Shown here piece by piece: positions 32,758-39,428 of a stretch of DNA of 39,428 nucleotides (the first letter of the stretch is position 1; each line of letters starts with the position of its first letter). This DNA is from Bacteroidales bacterium (GTDB lineage Bacteria; Bacteroidota; Bacteroidia; Bacteroidales; BM520), in contig JAISNV010000033.1 of the NCBI GenBank assembly GCA_031276035.1, positions 68,057 to 107,484 of the forward strand, written 5' to 3'. The notes under the pieces are model-generated. The model ran no database searches. It had not been told where the DNA came from and was given only the letters and a program-made list of their open reading frames with translations. The translations under genes were made by a program, and so were the position numbers.

Positions 32758-32871
32758 CTACTCTGTTATTTCTTTTTTATTTGCGGATTTATTATCATTA
32801 CGGGAACGTTTGTTACCATAAGAACCTAAGATCAATTTTCCGCGTTTTGTTTTTTTATCACCTTTACCCAT
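32758..32871 (-). CDS. 30S ribosomal protein THX (bTHX)
   Basis: A very small basic ribosomal protein of 37 residues. It begins MGKGDKKTKRGKLILGSYG, the strongly conserved THX start (MGKGDxKTxRGKI...GxYG), followed by NKRSRNDN and a Lys-rich tail. THX was first seen in the Thermus 30S head, where it fills a pocket between rRNA helices; Bacteroidota encode homologues. The start ATG at 32869-32871 is preceded by a good -7 box (32900-32907). It is transcribed alone on the minus strand, convergent to murD2. Its size makes it easy to miss. Confidence 0.88.
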   Translation of the reverse strand: MGKGDKKTKRGKLILGSYGNKRSRNDNKSANKKEITE

Positions 32872-32899
32872 TATAATAATTTTTTTATTAAAAGATTTG

Positions 32900-32907
32900 C
32901 AAAGATA
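32900..32907 (-). promoter_or_regulatory. -7 promoter element of the THX gene
   Basis: It reads TATCTTTG on the minus strand, 28 nt before ATG 32871. Confidence 0.65.
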
Positions 32908-32920
32908 GAAAAAATTTAAG

Positions 32921-32941
32921 GATTAAGAGTTAAGAATTAAG
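32921..32941 (+). repeat. Single TTAAGAATTA-type repeat
   Basis: TTAAGAGTTAAGAATTAA (32923-32940) is the same repeat as at 4479-4496 in the efflux cluster (17-base overlap), but alone, with no partner copy nearby. It lies upstream of the THX promoter and downstream of the tlpA-like gene. Confidence 0.75.
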
Positions 32942-33022
32942 TTTTTTTAATTCGAAATCTAAAATATTATTTATTTCCGACTTTACTATTCTTTATGTAA
33001 ATGCAATATATAAAATCTGCTT

Positions 33023-33562
33023 CTACAGATTATTTAATTTTTCCTCAATAAATTTTACCATCGTATTAAATTCATTCATATCGAATAATCTTGTAAGCAT
33101 AATTATTTTTCCATTTTCATCGATGATAATATTGCGAGTTACACCGGCTCCTTTTTCAGTAAAAAGATCGAACTTTGAGCCGTCGGTATCAAGAGTTATC
33201 GGATAGGTTACATTTGTTTTCTTTATAAACTGTTTTACGGTTTCCTTATCTTCCTTAAGATCTATACCTAACAACACAAAATTCTGGTTATCTTTATGTT
33301 TCTGCCAGATTTCTTTTTCGATATAAGGCATTTCTTTTCGGCAAACGCCACACCAGCTGGCAGTAAATTGTATCATAACAATTTTCCCTTGCAATGAAGC
33401 AAGATTGATTTTTGTACCATCTAAGTATTCAATTTCAAAATCGGGAGCTTTGTCACCGACCTTTACTTTATATCCATAATTATCATTCACTTGAGTTTGT
33501 TGATAATAAGGGGTACAAAAAATTGAAGATAAAACAACGAGAACAAGACTAATAATTTTCAT
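33023..33562 (-). CDS. TlpA/ResA-like thiol-disulfide oxidoreductase
   Basis: A secreted thioredoxin-fold protein of 179 residues, from MKIISLVLVVLSSIFC. The frame is open 16 codons further upstream, but that part overlaps the HU terminator hairpin and is not credible. A signal peptide covers about 1-17; SIFC resembles a lipobox, but with Phe before the Cys lipidation is doubtful. The AhpC/TSA-Redoxin-like core starts GDKAPDFEIEYLDGTKINLA, and the active site is WCGVC (C71, C74). Likely roles are reducing periplasmic disulfides or cytochrome c maturation. No partner genes are adjacent. Confidence 0.88.
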   Translation of the reverse strand: MKIISLVLVVLSSIFCTPYYQQTQVNDNYGYKVKVGDKAPDFEIEYLDGTKINLASLQGKIVMIQFTASWCGVCRKEMPYIEKEIWQKHKDNQNFVLLGIDLKEDKETVKQFIKKTNVTYPITLDTDGSKFDLFTEKGAGVTRNIIIDENGKIIMLTRLFDMNEFNTMVKFIEEKLNNL

Positions 33563-33591
33563 ATAATATATAATAATTAAACCTTTGAGAT

Positions 33592-33625
33592 AAAAAAATA
33601 GCCCTAACAAATTCAGTTAAGGCTA
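33592..33625 (-). terminator. Intrinsic terminator of the HU gene
   Basis: On the minus strand TAGCC, T, TAAC pair with GTTA, G, GGCTA (33599-33625, one mismatch, 7-nt loop), followed by seven T (33592-33598). It lies 24 nt after the HU stop codon, in the orientation of that gene. Confidence 0.8.
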
Positions 33626-33649
33626 ATTTTTTGCATTTTTCAACAAAAA

Positions 33650-33913
33650 TTATTTTTTTAATTCTGCGCCTGGTTTAAATTTAACCACTTTTTTAGCAGG
33701 AATACTAATTTTTTGTTGAGTTTTTGGGTTTCTGCCGGTACGAGCTGCTTTATCAACAACACACCATGTTCCGAAACCAACTAAGGTAACTTTATCATCC
33801 TTAGCCATAGCGTTTTTAACACCTTTCATAAACGCATTCAATGCTTTAGTAGCATCATTCTTTGTGATTTTAGCTTCTCCAGCGATAAAATCAATGAGTT
33901 CAGATTTGTTCAT
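33650..33913 (-). CDS. HU-family DNA-binding protein
   Basis: A small histone-like protein of 87 residues from MNKSELIDFI; an ATG two codons upstream is possible. It has the HU fold: helices over 1-40 (ELIDFIAGEAKITKNDATKA), the hinge GFGTWCVVDKAARTGRNPKT with the Arg-Asn-Pro DNA-intercalating tip, and the ending KVVKFKPGAELKK. Bacteroidota carry several HU paralogues; this is the standard 90-residue type. It bends and compacts the nucleoid as a dimer. A complete promoter (33940-33970) and an intrinsic terminator frame it as a single-gene transcript. Confidence 0.96.
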   Translation of the reverse strand: MNKSELIDFIAGEAKITKNDATKALNAFMKGVKNAMAKDDKVTLVGFGTWCVVDKAARTGRNPKTQQKISIPAKKVVKFKPGAELKK

Positions 33914-33939
33914 ATACAATAATTTTTTTATTCAACCCT

Positions 33940-33970
33940 CAAAAGTATCTGTATTTTTTTAACTGTGCAA
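33940..33970 (-). promoter_or_regulatory. Complete promoter of the HU gene
   Basis: On the minus strand a TTG (33968-33970), 20 nt, then TACTTTTG (33940-33947) fit the Bacteroidota -33/-7 promoter well. The -7 box is 26 nt before ATG 33913. Confidence 0.75.
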
Positions 33971-34095
33971 GTTTTTTGTAATATTTTTTTCCACTTTTTT
34001 CACGCTACTTAATTTCCTGACCTTACTTCAATAAAGATCCAGAGATATTTTTATATTTTTTTCGGAAAAACCTATTATATACGGAAAAATTTTTC

Positions 34096-34103
34096 TACTT
34101 TTG
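34096..34103 (+). promoter_or_regulatory. -7 promoter element of the TPR gene
   Basis: TACTTTTG matches TAnnTTTG, 15 nt before ATG 34119. It contains the TTG at 34101 that would otherwise start a longer frame. Confidence 0.6.
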
Positions 34104-34118
34104 CCAAAATTTTTTGAA

Positions 34119-34799
34119 ATGGCAAAAAACAAAAAACAATCGGAAGACAAATTCGGCGCAGTTAACTCTGCATTAAGCAAATCAGAAGCTTTTATTGAAA
34201 GAAATTCAAAACCTCTAATTATTGCATTAGTGGTAGTTGTTGTTATAGTATTAGGAATTTTCGCATTACAGAGATACTATTTTCAACCGAGAAAGATAGC
34301 AGCGCAAGAAGAAATGTTCAAAGCTCAATCATTTTTCTCAATTGACGATTATGAAACTGCTCTCACAGGTGATGGCAATTATTTGGGTTTTCTAGACATT
34401 CAGTCTCAATACAAAGGTACACAAGCAGCTAAACTCGCTAACTATTATATAGGTATATCTTATCTCAGATTGGGTGAATATGATAATTCTATTAAATACT
34501 TAAGCAAATTCAAATCAAAAGATTTTTACGTTTATGCAATGTCTAAAGCTGCTATTGGAGATGCTTATATGGAATTAAACAACTTGAATAGCGCTATTAA
34601 ATTCTATAAAGAAGCTGCTGCAATTCATAAAAACGAAAATACTACGCCGGAACATTTAAAAAAGCTTGCTATTGCTTATGAATTGAACGGAAATAATAAA
34701 GAGGCTTTAAATACTTATAAAAAAATATTAGCAGATTATCCTAATACAACTCTTAAAAACGAAGTTAAAAGAGGTATTGGTAAGCTGGAAAATATATAA
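34119..34799 (+). CDS. Single-pass TPR membrane protein (YfgM/BamD-like architecture)
   Basis: A 226-residue protein starting MAKNKKQSEDKFGAV. The frame is open from a TTG at 34101, but that lies in the -7 box, so ATG 34119 is used. One TM helix (about 37-60, PLIIALVVVVVIVLGIFALQ) anchors a C-terminal domain with TPR repeats such as GISYLRLGEYDNSIKYLSKF, AIGDAYMELNNLNSAIKFYK and LAIAYELNGNNKEALNTYKK. The arrangement resembles YfgM-type proteins that help secretory or envelope protein folding. The gene is close to fmt (38 nt) and probably co-transcribed. A specific role is not established. Confidence 0.85.
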   Translation: MAKNKKQSEDKFGAVNSALSKSEAFIERNSKPLIIALVVVVVIVLGIFALQRYYFQPRKIAAQEEMFKAQSFFSIDDYETALTGDGNYLGFLDIQSQYKGTQAAKLANYYIGISYLRLGEYDNSIKYLSKFKSKDFYVYAMSKAAIGDAYMELNNLNSAIKFYKEAAAIHKNENTTPEHLKKLAIAYELNGNNKEALNTYKKILADYPNTTLKNEVKRGIGKLENI

Positions 34800-34837
34800 T
34801 TAATTGTATTAATAAATCGGTTTTAAATCCGAAATTA

Positions 34838-35782
34838 ATGATAAATATAGTTTTTATGGGTACGCCGCAATTTGCGGTTGAATCGTTGAAACAAATCATT
34901 AATTCCGGATTTTTTGTTTCTACTATTGTAACAACTCCGGATAAACCTGCCGGTCGCGGACTTAAACTCCAGCCATCCGCAGTTAAGTCTTTTGCTCTCG
35001 AACATGATATTCCGGTTTTACAACCCGAAAAATTATCCGATGAGAATTTTATCAACAAAATAAAAGAACTTAATCCAGACATTATTGTTGTTGTAGCCTT
35101 TAGAAAATTACCACAGTCGGTTTGGTCGATTCCAAAATTAGGCACATTCAATGTTCACACTTCGCTCCTGCCGCAATACAGAGGCGCTGCGCCTATCAAC
35201 CATGCAATTATAAACGGCGAAACTAAAACGGGCATTACAACTTTTTTACTTGATGAACAAATTGATACTGGGAAGATTTTATTACAAAGAGAAATTGAAA
35301 TTAAAAATACTGATACGTTTCTTGAAGTTCATGATAAGTTGATGGCTCTTGGTGCCGAATGTGCCGTAGAAACAATTAATATGCTTATAAAAGGAAATTA
35401 TCAAGTTATTGATCAATCTAAATTAATACCAAAAGACGCCATACTTCATTCCGCACCGAAAATCAATAAGGAAGATTGTAGAATTGATTGGAATGATGAT
35501 GCTGTGAAAATATACAATAAAATTCGCGGTTTATCTCCTATTCCCGCCGCATACACAGAAATAACAAACTCAAAAGGCGAAATATTACCAATAAAAATAT
35601 TTCATTCGGAATATAAGATTTTACAAAACGAAAATAATAATCCGACAGGAAGTATAATCAGCGACGGGAAAAAGTATTTAGGAATCCAAGCTGCTAACGG
35701 AATTATTTATATAACCGATTTGCAATTAGCCGGAAAGAAAAGAATGAAAGTAGAAGAATTTCTACGTGGAGTTAAAATTTAA
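34838..35782 (+). CDS. fmt: Methionyl-tRNA formyltransferase
   Basis: Fmt formylates Met-tRNAfMet using 10-formyl-THF before translation initiation. The 314-residue protein has the normal length. The N-terminal Rossmann-like catalytic domain starts MINIVFMGTPQFAVESLK. It carries Asn105 and His107 (FNVHTSLLPQYRGAAPIN) and Asp143 (EQIDTGKIL), the three catalytic residues of the family. The C-terminal OB-fold domain (about 205-314) has KINKEDCRIDW and IRGLSPIPAAY. It follows the TPR gene by 38 nt and is convergent with recQ, sharing bases of the stop codons (35779-35782). Confidence 0.97.
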   Translation: MINIVFMGTPQFAVESLKQIINSGFFVSTIVTTPDKPAGRGLKLQPSAVKSFALEHDIPVLQPEKLSDENFINKIKELNPDIIVVVAFRKLPQSVWSIPKLGTFNVHTSLLPQYRGAAPINHAIINGETKTGITTFLLDEQIDTGKILLQREIEIKNTDTFLEVHDKLMALGAECAVETINMLIKGNYQVIDQSKLIPKDAILHSAPKINKEDCRIDWNDDAVKIYNKIRGLSPIPAAYTEITNSKGEILPIKIFHSEYKILQNENNNPTGSIISDGKKYLGIQAANGIIYITDLQLAGKKRMKVEEFLRGVKI

Positions 35783-37695
35783 CCGTTCCACGTATATTTA
35801 TCGTCCCCAACCTTTTTAATTTTATCATTATCAATCAGCCAACTGATCTGTCTTATTAATTTTTCCTGATCAATATTGGGAATAAAGGAATATATTTCTT
35901 CCATACTTAAGATATTTCCCTTTAATTTTGGTTTGATAGTTTCAAGAATTACATCAAAATCATAATTGCTTAAGTAAAGTTTATTTCTTTTTCTACAATA
36001 ATCACAAATGCCGCAACGATTGTTATTTTCTTCATCAAAATAATGCAAAAGCATAATACTTCTACATTTGGTTGTATTAGTAACATAAGCAGTTGCGTAA
36101 TTCAATTTCTTTTCGGCAATATCTTTACGTAAAATATAACTATTCAAATCGGAGAAAATACTGCCATCCGGAACTCTATCATTATAAAAAACAATCTGCG
36201 GCATTGTCGGCACAGGAATATAATCAATCACATTCATTTTATTAAGATAGAACAAGGTTTTTACAATATTTTCCTTATCAGTGTTTAACTTTTTTGCGAT
36301 TTTCTCTTCATCAATATTCACATAATTTGAAAAAGTTCCTTCATAAGTTCGTAAAATAGTTTGAATTACCGGATTCAGATTAGAATACCTTAATTGAAAA
36401 TCATACAATTCGTCTCTATCGACTTTAAAGATTAATTTAGCTTGAACATTAAAATCGTCCGAAACAGATAATAAACCTTGATTGTCTAAAATCTTTAAAG
36501 TATTGAACACAACAACCGGAGATAAATTATATGAATTTGCAAATTTTGAAACATCGAAATCAAAATGATGACCGGCACCGGTGCCTACAACTATTTTAAA
36601 ATAGTTACATAAATTATTATAAATCTGTTTAATAGTTTTAATGTCAGGATAGGTATTAACAAACTTTTCTTTAAGAGTTTCTATATCATTTTCATCATAA
36701 AGGAGAACAGCATATGCCGATTTTTCATCTCTTCCTCCCCTGCCTGCCTCCTGAAAATAACTTTCCAGATTATCAGGAATATCAAGATGAACAACAAACC
36801 TTACATCAGGTTTATCAATTCCCATCCCAAAAGCGTTTGTTGCTACAATAACTTTAGTCTTATTATTTTTCCAATCGTTTTGTTTGATTTCACGCGTTCG
36901 CGTATCCAATCCGGCATGATAATAATCTGCGGAAACACCATTATCAATAAGAAATTTGGCGATATCATAAGTTCCGCGGCGATTTCTCATGTAAACAATT
37001 CCAGAACCGGAAGTATTTTTACAAATCCGCAACAATCTTCCAAGCTTATTATCTTCTTTATAAACTAAATACGAAATATTTTTTCTTTCAAAAGATTTTT
37101 TGAAAACATTTTTTTCTTTAAATAATAGTTTATCTTGAATATCATCGACAACGTCTTTAGTTGCAGTAGCAGTCAAAGCCAGAATAGGAATACCGGGCAG
37201 AAGAGACCTGATATCGGCGATATTTAGATATTGCGGACGAAAATCGTAACCCCATTGTGAAATACAGTGCGCTTCATCAACAGCTATTAAAGAAATATTC
37301 AGCTTGTCAATATTAAGTAATATTAAATCGGTCTTTAATCGCTCCGGCGAAATATATAAAAATTTAGTACTATTATAAACCGCATTATTAATAACAATAT
37401 CCTGCTGCAAGGAAGTCATGCCGGAATAAATAGTATCTGCCTTTATACCTCTTTTCTTCAGATTCTCAACTTGATCTTTCATAAGAGAAATCAAGGGTGA
37501 AACTACAAGGCATAAACCTTCCGAAGCCATTGCAGGCACTTGAAAACAGATAGACTTTCCACCTCCGGTAGGAAGTAAAGCCAATGTATCTTTACCTTCC
37601 AATATTGAGTTTATAATATCTTCCTGCATGGGCCGGAAGTTCGAATATCCCCAATATTTAAGTAAGGTTTTATGTATGTCATCTGTTTGTTTCAT
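35779..37695 (-). CDS. recQ: ATP-dependent DNA helicase RecQ
   Basis: A 3'-5' DNA helicase in recombination and repair, 638 residues. The helicase core has Walker A PTGGGKS (42-48), motif II DEAH (140-143, DEAHCISQWGYDFRPQY), the motif III-like LTATAT, and motif VI around QEAGRGGRDE. Four zinc-binding Cys follow: CRSIMLL, then CGICDYC. The winged-helix region comes after them, and the protein ends without an obvious HRDC domain, as in many Bacteroidota RecQ paralogues. Bacteroidota often have two or three RecQ proteins. A -7 box (37701-37708) only a few bases before the ATG suggests a nearly leaderless mRNA. Confidence 0.95.
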   Translation of the reverse strand: MKQTDDIHKTLLKYWGYSNFRPMQEDIINSILEGKDTLALLPTGGGKSICFQVPAMASEGLCLVVSPLISLMKDQVENLKKRGIKADTIYSGMTSLQQDIVINNAVYNSTKFLYISPERLKTDLILLNIDKLNISLIAVDEAHCISQWGYDFRPQYLNIADIRSLLPGIPILALTATATKDVVDDIQDKLLFKEKNVFKKSFERKNISYLVYKEDNKLGRLLRICKNTSGSGIVYMRNRRGTYDIAKFLIDNGVSADYYHAGLDTRTREIKQNDWKNNKTKVIVATNAFGMGIDKPDVRFVVHLDIPDNLESYFQEAGRGGRDEKSAYAVLLYDENDIETLKEKFVNTYPDIKTIKQIYNNLCNYFKIVVGTGAGHHFDFDVSKFANSYNLSPVVVFNTLKILDNQGLLSVSDDFNVQAKLIFKVDRDELYDFQLRYSNLNPVIQTILRTYEGTFSNYVNIDEEKIAKKLNTDKENIVKTLFYLNKMNVIDYIPVPTMPQIVFYNDRVPDGSIFSDLNSYILRKDIAEKKLNYATAYVTNTTKCRSIMLLHYFDEENNNRCGICDYCRKRNKLYLSNYDFDVILETIKPKLKGNILSMEEIYSFIPNIDQEKLIRQISWLIDNDKIKKVGDDKYTWNG

Positions 37696-37700
37696 GAATA

Positions 37701-37708
37701 CAAAAATA
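37701..37708 (-). promoter_or_regulatory. -7 promoter element of recQ
   Basis: It reads TATTTTTG on the minus strand, only 5 nt before ATG 37695. If real, transcription starts at or next to the start codon. A chance match is possible in this AT-rich stretch. Confidence 0.4.
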
Positions 37709-37849
37709 AGAAAATATTTGAGAATCGATAGTGATATATGACAATAAGATCATAAATTAATCAAGGAATAATTGGTCTCAGGATTTGATTTTTTAGTGTC
37801 ATCTTTAAAAAAGTTTTATTGATTTTATTCATATTACTAATTTTATCCG

Positions 37850-37857
37850 TTACTTTG
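37850..37857 (+). promoter_or_regulatory. Near-consensus -7 element of rsmE
   Basis: TTACTTTG differs from TAnnTTTG at one position and ends 18 nt before the rsmE ATG at 37876. It lies within the longer open frame from 37819, supporting the downstream start. Confidence 0.4.
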
Positions 37858-37875
37858 CAGACTTGTAAGAAAACG

Positions 37876-38577
37876 ATGGAAATTTTTTATCAACCGGAAA
37901 TAAAATCGGGTTATTATTCACTAACCGAAGATGAGTCGAGACATATTATCAAAGTCTTACGCAAGAATTTGGGTGATAACATTAAGATTACCAACGGCAA
38001 AGGAGAATTATTTGATGCCGAGATAATTGAAATAGGTAAAAAGAAGGTTTCGGTTAATGTTTTGTCTTCCGAAACCAAACCTGTTAATCGAGATTATTAT
38101 TTACATTTAGCAGTTGCTCCAACTAAAATGATGGACAGATTTGAATGGATTGTAGAGAAATGTGTCGAAATCGGGATTGATGAAATTTCTCCTATTATAT
38201 GTGAACATTCGGAAAGAAAGATAATTAAAAATGAACGGCTTGTAAGTATTGCTGTTTCGGCAATGAAACAATCGGGAAATATTAATCTTCCTAAGATTAA
38301 TCAACAACAAACTTATAATGAGTTTATTGAAAATAAGTTCGAGGGGAGTTTATGTATTGCACATTGTTCCAATGGCGGTAAAGTTTATTATTATGATGAA
38401 GTAAAAAAAGGATATAATCTTATTCTAATTGGTCCTGAAGGCGATTTTTCAAAAACCGAAATTGAAGAGGCAATAAAAAGAGGATACAAAGCCGTTAGTT
38501 TAGGGAACAGCATTTTAAGAGTTGAAACCGCAGCAATAGTTGCATGCACCTCTGCTTCAATCAAAAATCATAAATAA
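37876..38577 (+). CDS. rsmE: 16S rRNA m3U1498 methyltransferase (RsmE)
   Basis: A SAM-dependent methyltransferase of U1498 in the decoding region of 16S rRNA; 233 residues from MEIFYQPEIKSGYYSL. The frame is open 19 codons further upstream, but the start used here gives the normal RsmE N-terminus and length and follows a -7-like box. The PUA-like N-terminal domain has LTEDESRHIIKVLRKNLGD. The SPOUT knot domain has PTKMMDRFEWIVEKCVEIGI, LILIGPEGDFSKTEIE and SLGNSILRVETAAI, the last forming the SAM-binding knot. The DUF4159 gene follows 6 nt later and is probably co-transcribed. Confidence 0.95.
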   Translation: MEIFYQPEIKSGYYSLTEDESRHIIKVLRKNLGDNIKITNGKGELFDAEIIEIGKKKVSVNVLSSETKPVNRDYYLHLAVAPTKMMDRFEWIVEKCVEIGIDEISPIICEHSERKIIKNERLVSIAVSAMKQSGNINLPKINQQQTYNEFIENKFEGSLCIAHCSNGGKVYYYDEVKKGYNLILIGPEGDFSKTEIEEAIKRGYKAVSLGNSILRVETAAIVACTSASIKNHK

Positions 38578-38583
38578 AAGAAA

Positions 38584-39237
38584 ATGAAAAAAATTCAAAT
38601 ATTAACTGTATTTATTTTATTATCCGCAAATATTTTTTGTCAAGGAAACATTAAAATAGCATTAGTGAAATATTCAGGGGGCGGCGATTGGTACGCAAAT
38701 CCAACATCATTACCAAATCTTATCAAATTTTGTAATGAGAATATAGGAACGAATATTCATCCAGAACCTGCTACTGTAGATATAGGAAGCCCTGATATTT
38801 TAAACTATCCATTTACTCATATAACCGGTCATGGAAATATTGTTTTCTCTGAGAATGATGTAAAAAATCTACGCACCTATTTACTTGCCGGCGGTTTTTT
38901 GCACATTGACGACAATTACGGTATTGATCAATATATTCAGCGCGAAATGAAAAAGGTTTTTCCTGAATTGGATTTCGTTGAATTACCATTTTCTCACCCT
39001 ATCTATCATCAAACGTTTAGTTTTCCTAACGGACTGCCCAAAATCCACGAACATGATGATAATCCACCTCAAGGATTCGGATTAATCTGGGAAGGAAGAT
39101 TAATTTGTTATTACACTTTTGAAACCGACTTAGGTGACGGATGGGAACATCCTGCCGTTCATAATGATACGGAGGAAGCTCATAGAGAAGCGTTAAAAAT
39201 GGGAGCAAACTTAATTGAATATGTGTTTGATAATTAA
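38584..39237 (+). CDS. DUF4159 domain secreted protein
   Basis: A 217-residue exported protein with a signal peptide (MKKIQILTVFILLSANIFC, cleavage about residue 20). The rest is a DUF4159 domain: it starts IKIALVKYSGGGDWYANPTS, followed by ITGHGNIVFSENDVKNLRTY, LLAGGFLHIDDNYGID, and a C-terminal GWEHPAVHNDTEEAHREALK. The fold resembles a glutamine-amidotransferase-like alpha/beta domain without an obvious catalytic Cys. DUF4159 proteins occur in Bacteroidota near MoxR/BatA-type or peptidase genes. Here it is just behind rsmE, possibly only by transcriptional coupling. The function is unknown. Confidence 0.85.
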   Translation: MKKIQILTVFILLSANIFCQGNIKIALVKYSGGGDWYANPTSLPNLIKFCNENIGTNIHPEPATVDIGSPDILNYPFTHITGHGNIVFSENDVKNLRTYLLAGGFLHIDDNYGIDQYIQREMKKVFPELDFVELPFSHPIYHQTFSFPNGLPKIHEHDDNPPQGFGLIWEGRLICYYTFETDLGDGWEHPAVHNDTEEAHREALKMGANLIEYVFDN

Positions 39238-39428
39238 AATTTGAGAATATTTATTATCAAATTGCTCCTAATTTACGATTATTCAATATTTTATATTTTA
39301 TCATTAACCAATTGATAATAAAATTAAATCTATTAATTCTATCTTCTATAATGATTTTTTTTACGATTTTTGTACCGCATATTATTTTTTAGATTAGTTT
39401 ATATTCCAAAATAACACATTTATATTTA

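Noticed and set aside
33563..33610. 16-codon extension at the start of the TlpA-like gene
   Set aside because: It overlaps the HU terminator and would hide the signal peptide; MKIISLVLVV is the natural start.
39238..39428. Right-hand end of the window
   Set aside because: AT-rich, with no open frame, -7 box or hairpin that I could support.

Overview
The window looks like chromosomal DNA from a low-GC Bacteroidota, most likely of the Bacteroidales/Marinilabiliales type. Nearly every intergenic start region carries the phylum's -7 promoter element TAnnTTTG, Shine-Dalgarno sites are rare, and the gene set includes DUF4491, DUF4159, a LytS/LytTR pair and ribosomal protein THX. I see no rRNA or tRNA genes, no CRISPR array and no phage genes. 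Several very short leaders allowed me to correct start codons.

Layout. 1-2240: the start of a gene running off the left edge, then a LytS-type kinase and LytTR regulator pair. 2247-11153: an AraC regulator diverges from a multidrug efflux cluster (periplasmic adaptor, RND pump, MATE transporter, TolC-like channel). A four-helix-bundle gene in inverted repeats interrupts this cluster between adaptor and pump, and a similar repeat pair without a gene sits between RND and MATE. 11205-19028 (minus strand): a Pst-like ABC transporter (S, C, A, B) runs into cysD, cysN and cysH, followed by an OprP-type porin. Together these could take an oxyanion through the outer membrane and inner membrane and reduce it through APS to sulfite. 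The binding protein has lost the usual phosphate-binding Ser/Thr residues, so I propose the transporter carries sulfate. 19323-26562: an accessory stretch with a second AraC regulator that probably starts at TTG, a PAS protein, two SDR-type oxidoreductases, a two-TM hypothetical, an AlkZ-like winged-helix protein, a lipoprotein nitroreductase, a glutathione peroxidase and a DUF4491 protein. 26649-26922: a broken crcB fluoride-channel remnant.

27154-39237 is mainly housekeeping: pyruvate phosphate dikinase with a strong terminator; the murL-murD2 pair for the alternative D-glutamate route in peptidoglycan synthesis; the tiny ribosomal protein THX gene; a TlpA-like thioredoxin; HU; a TPR membrane protein; fmt; recQ; rsmE; and a DUF4159 protein.

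The most unusual items are (i) the repeat-bracketed four-helix-bundle gene and related repeats at other gene boundaries, (ii) the Pst-cys-porin cluster as a candidate sulfate acquisition system, and (iii) murL-murD2. All calls come from reading the sequence; no database search was run.
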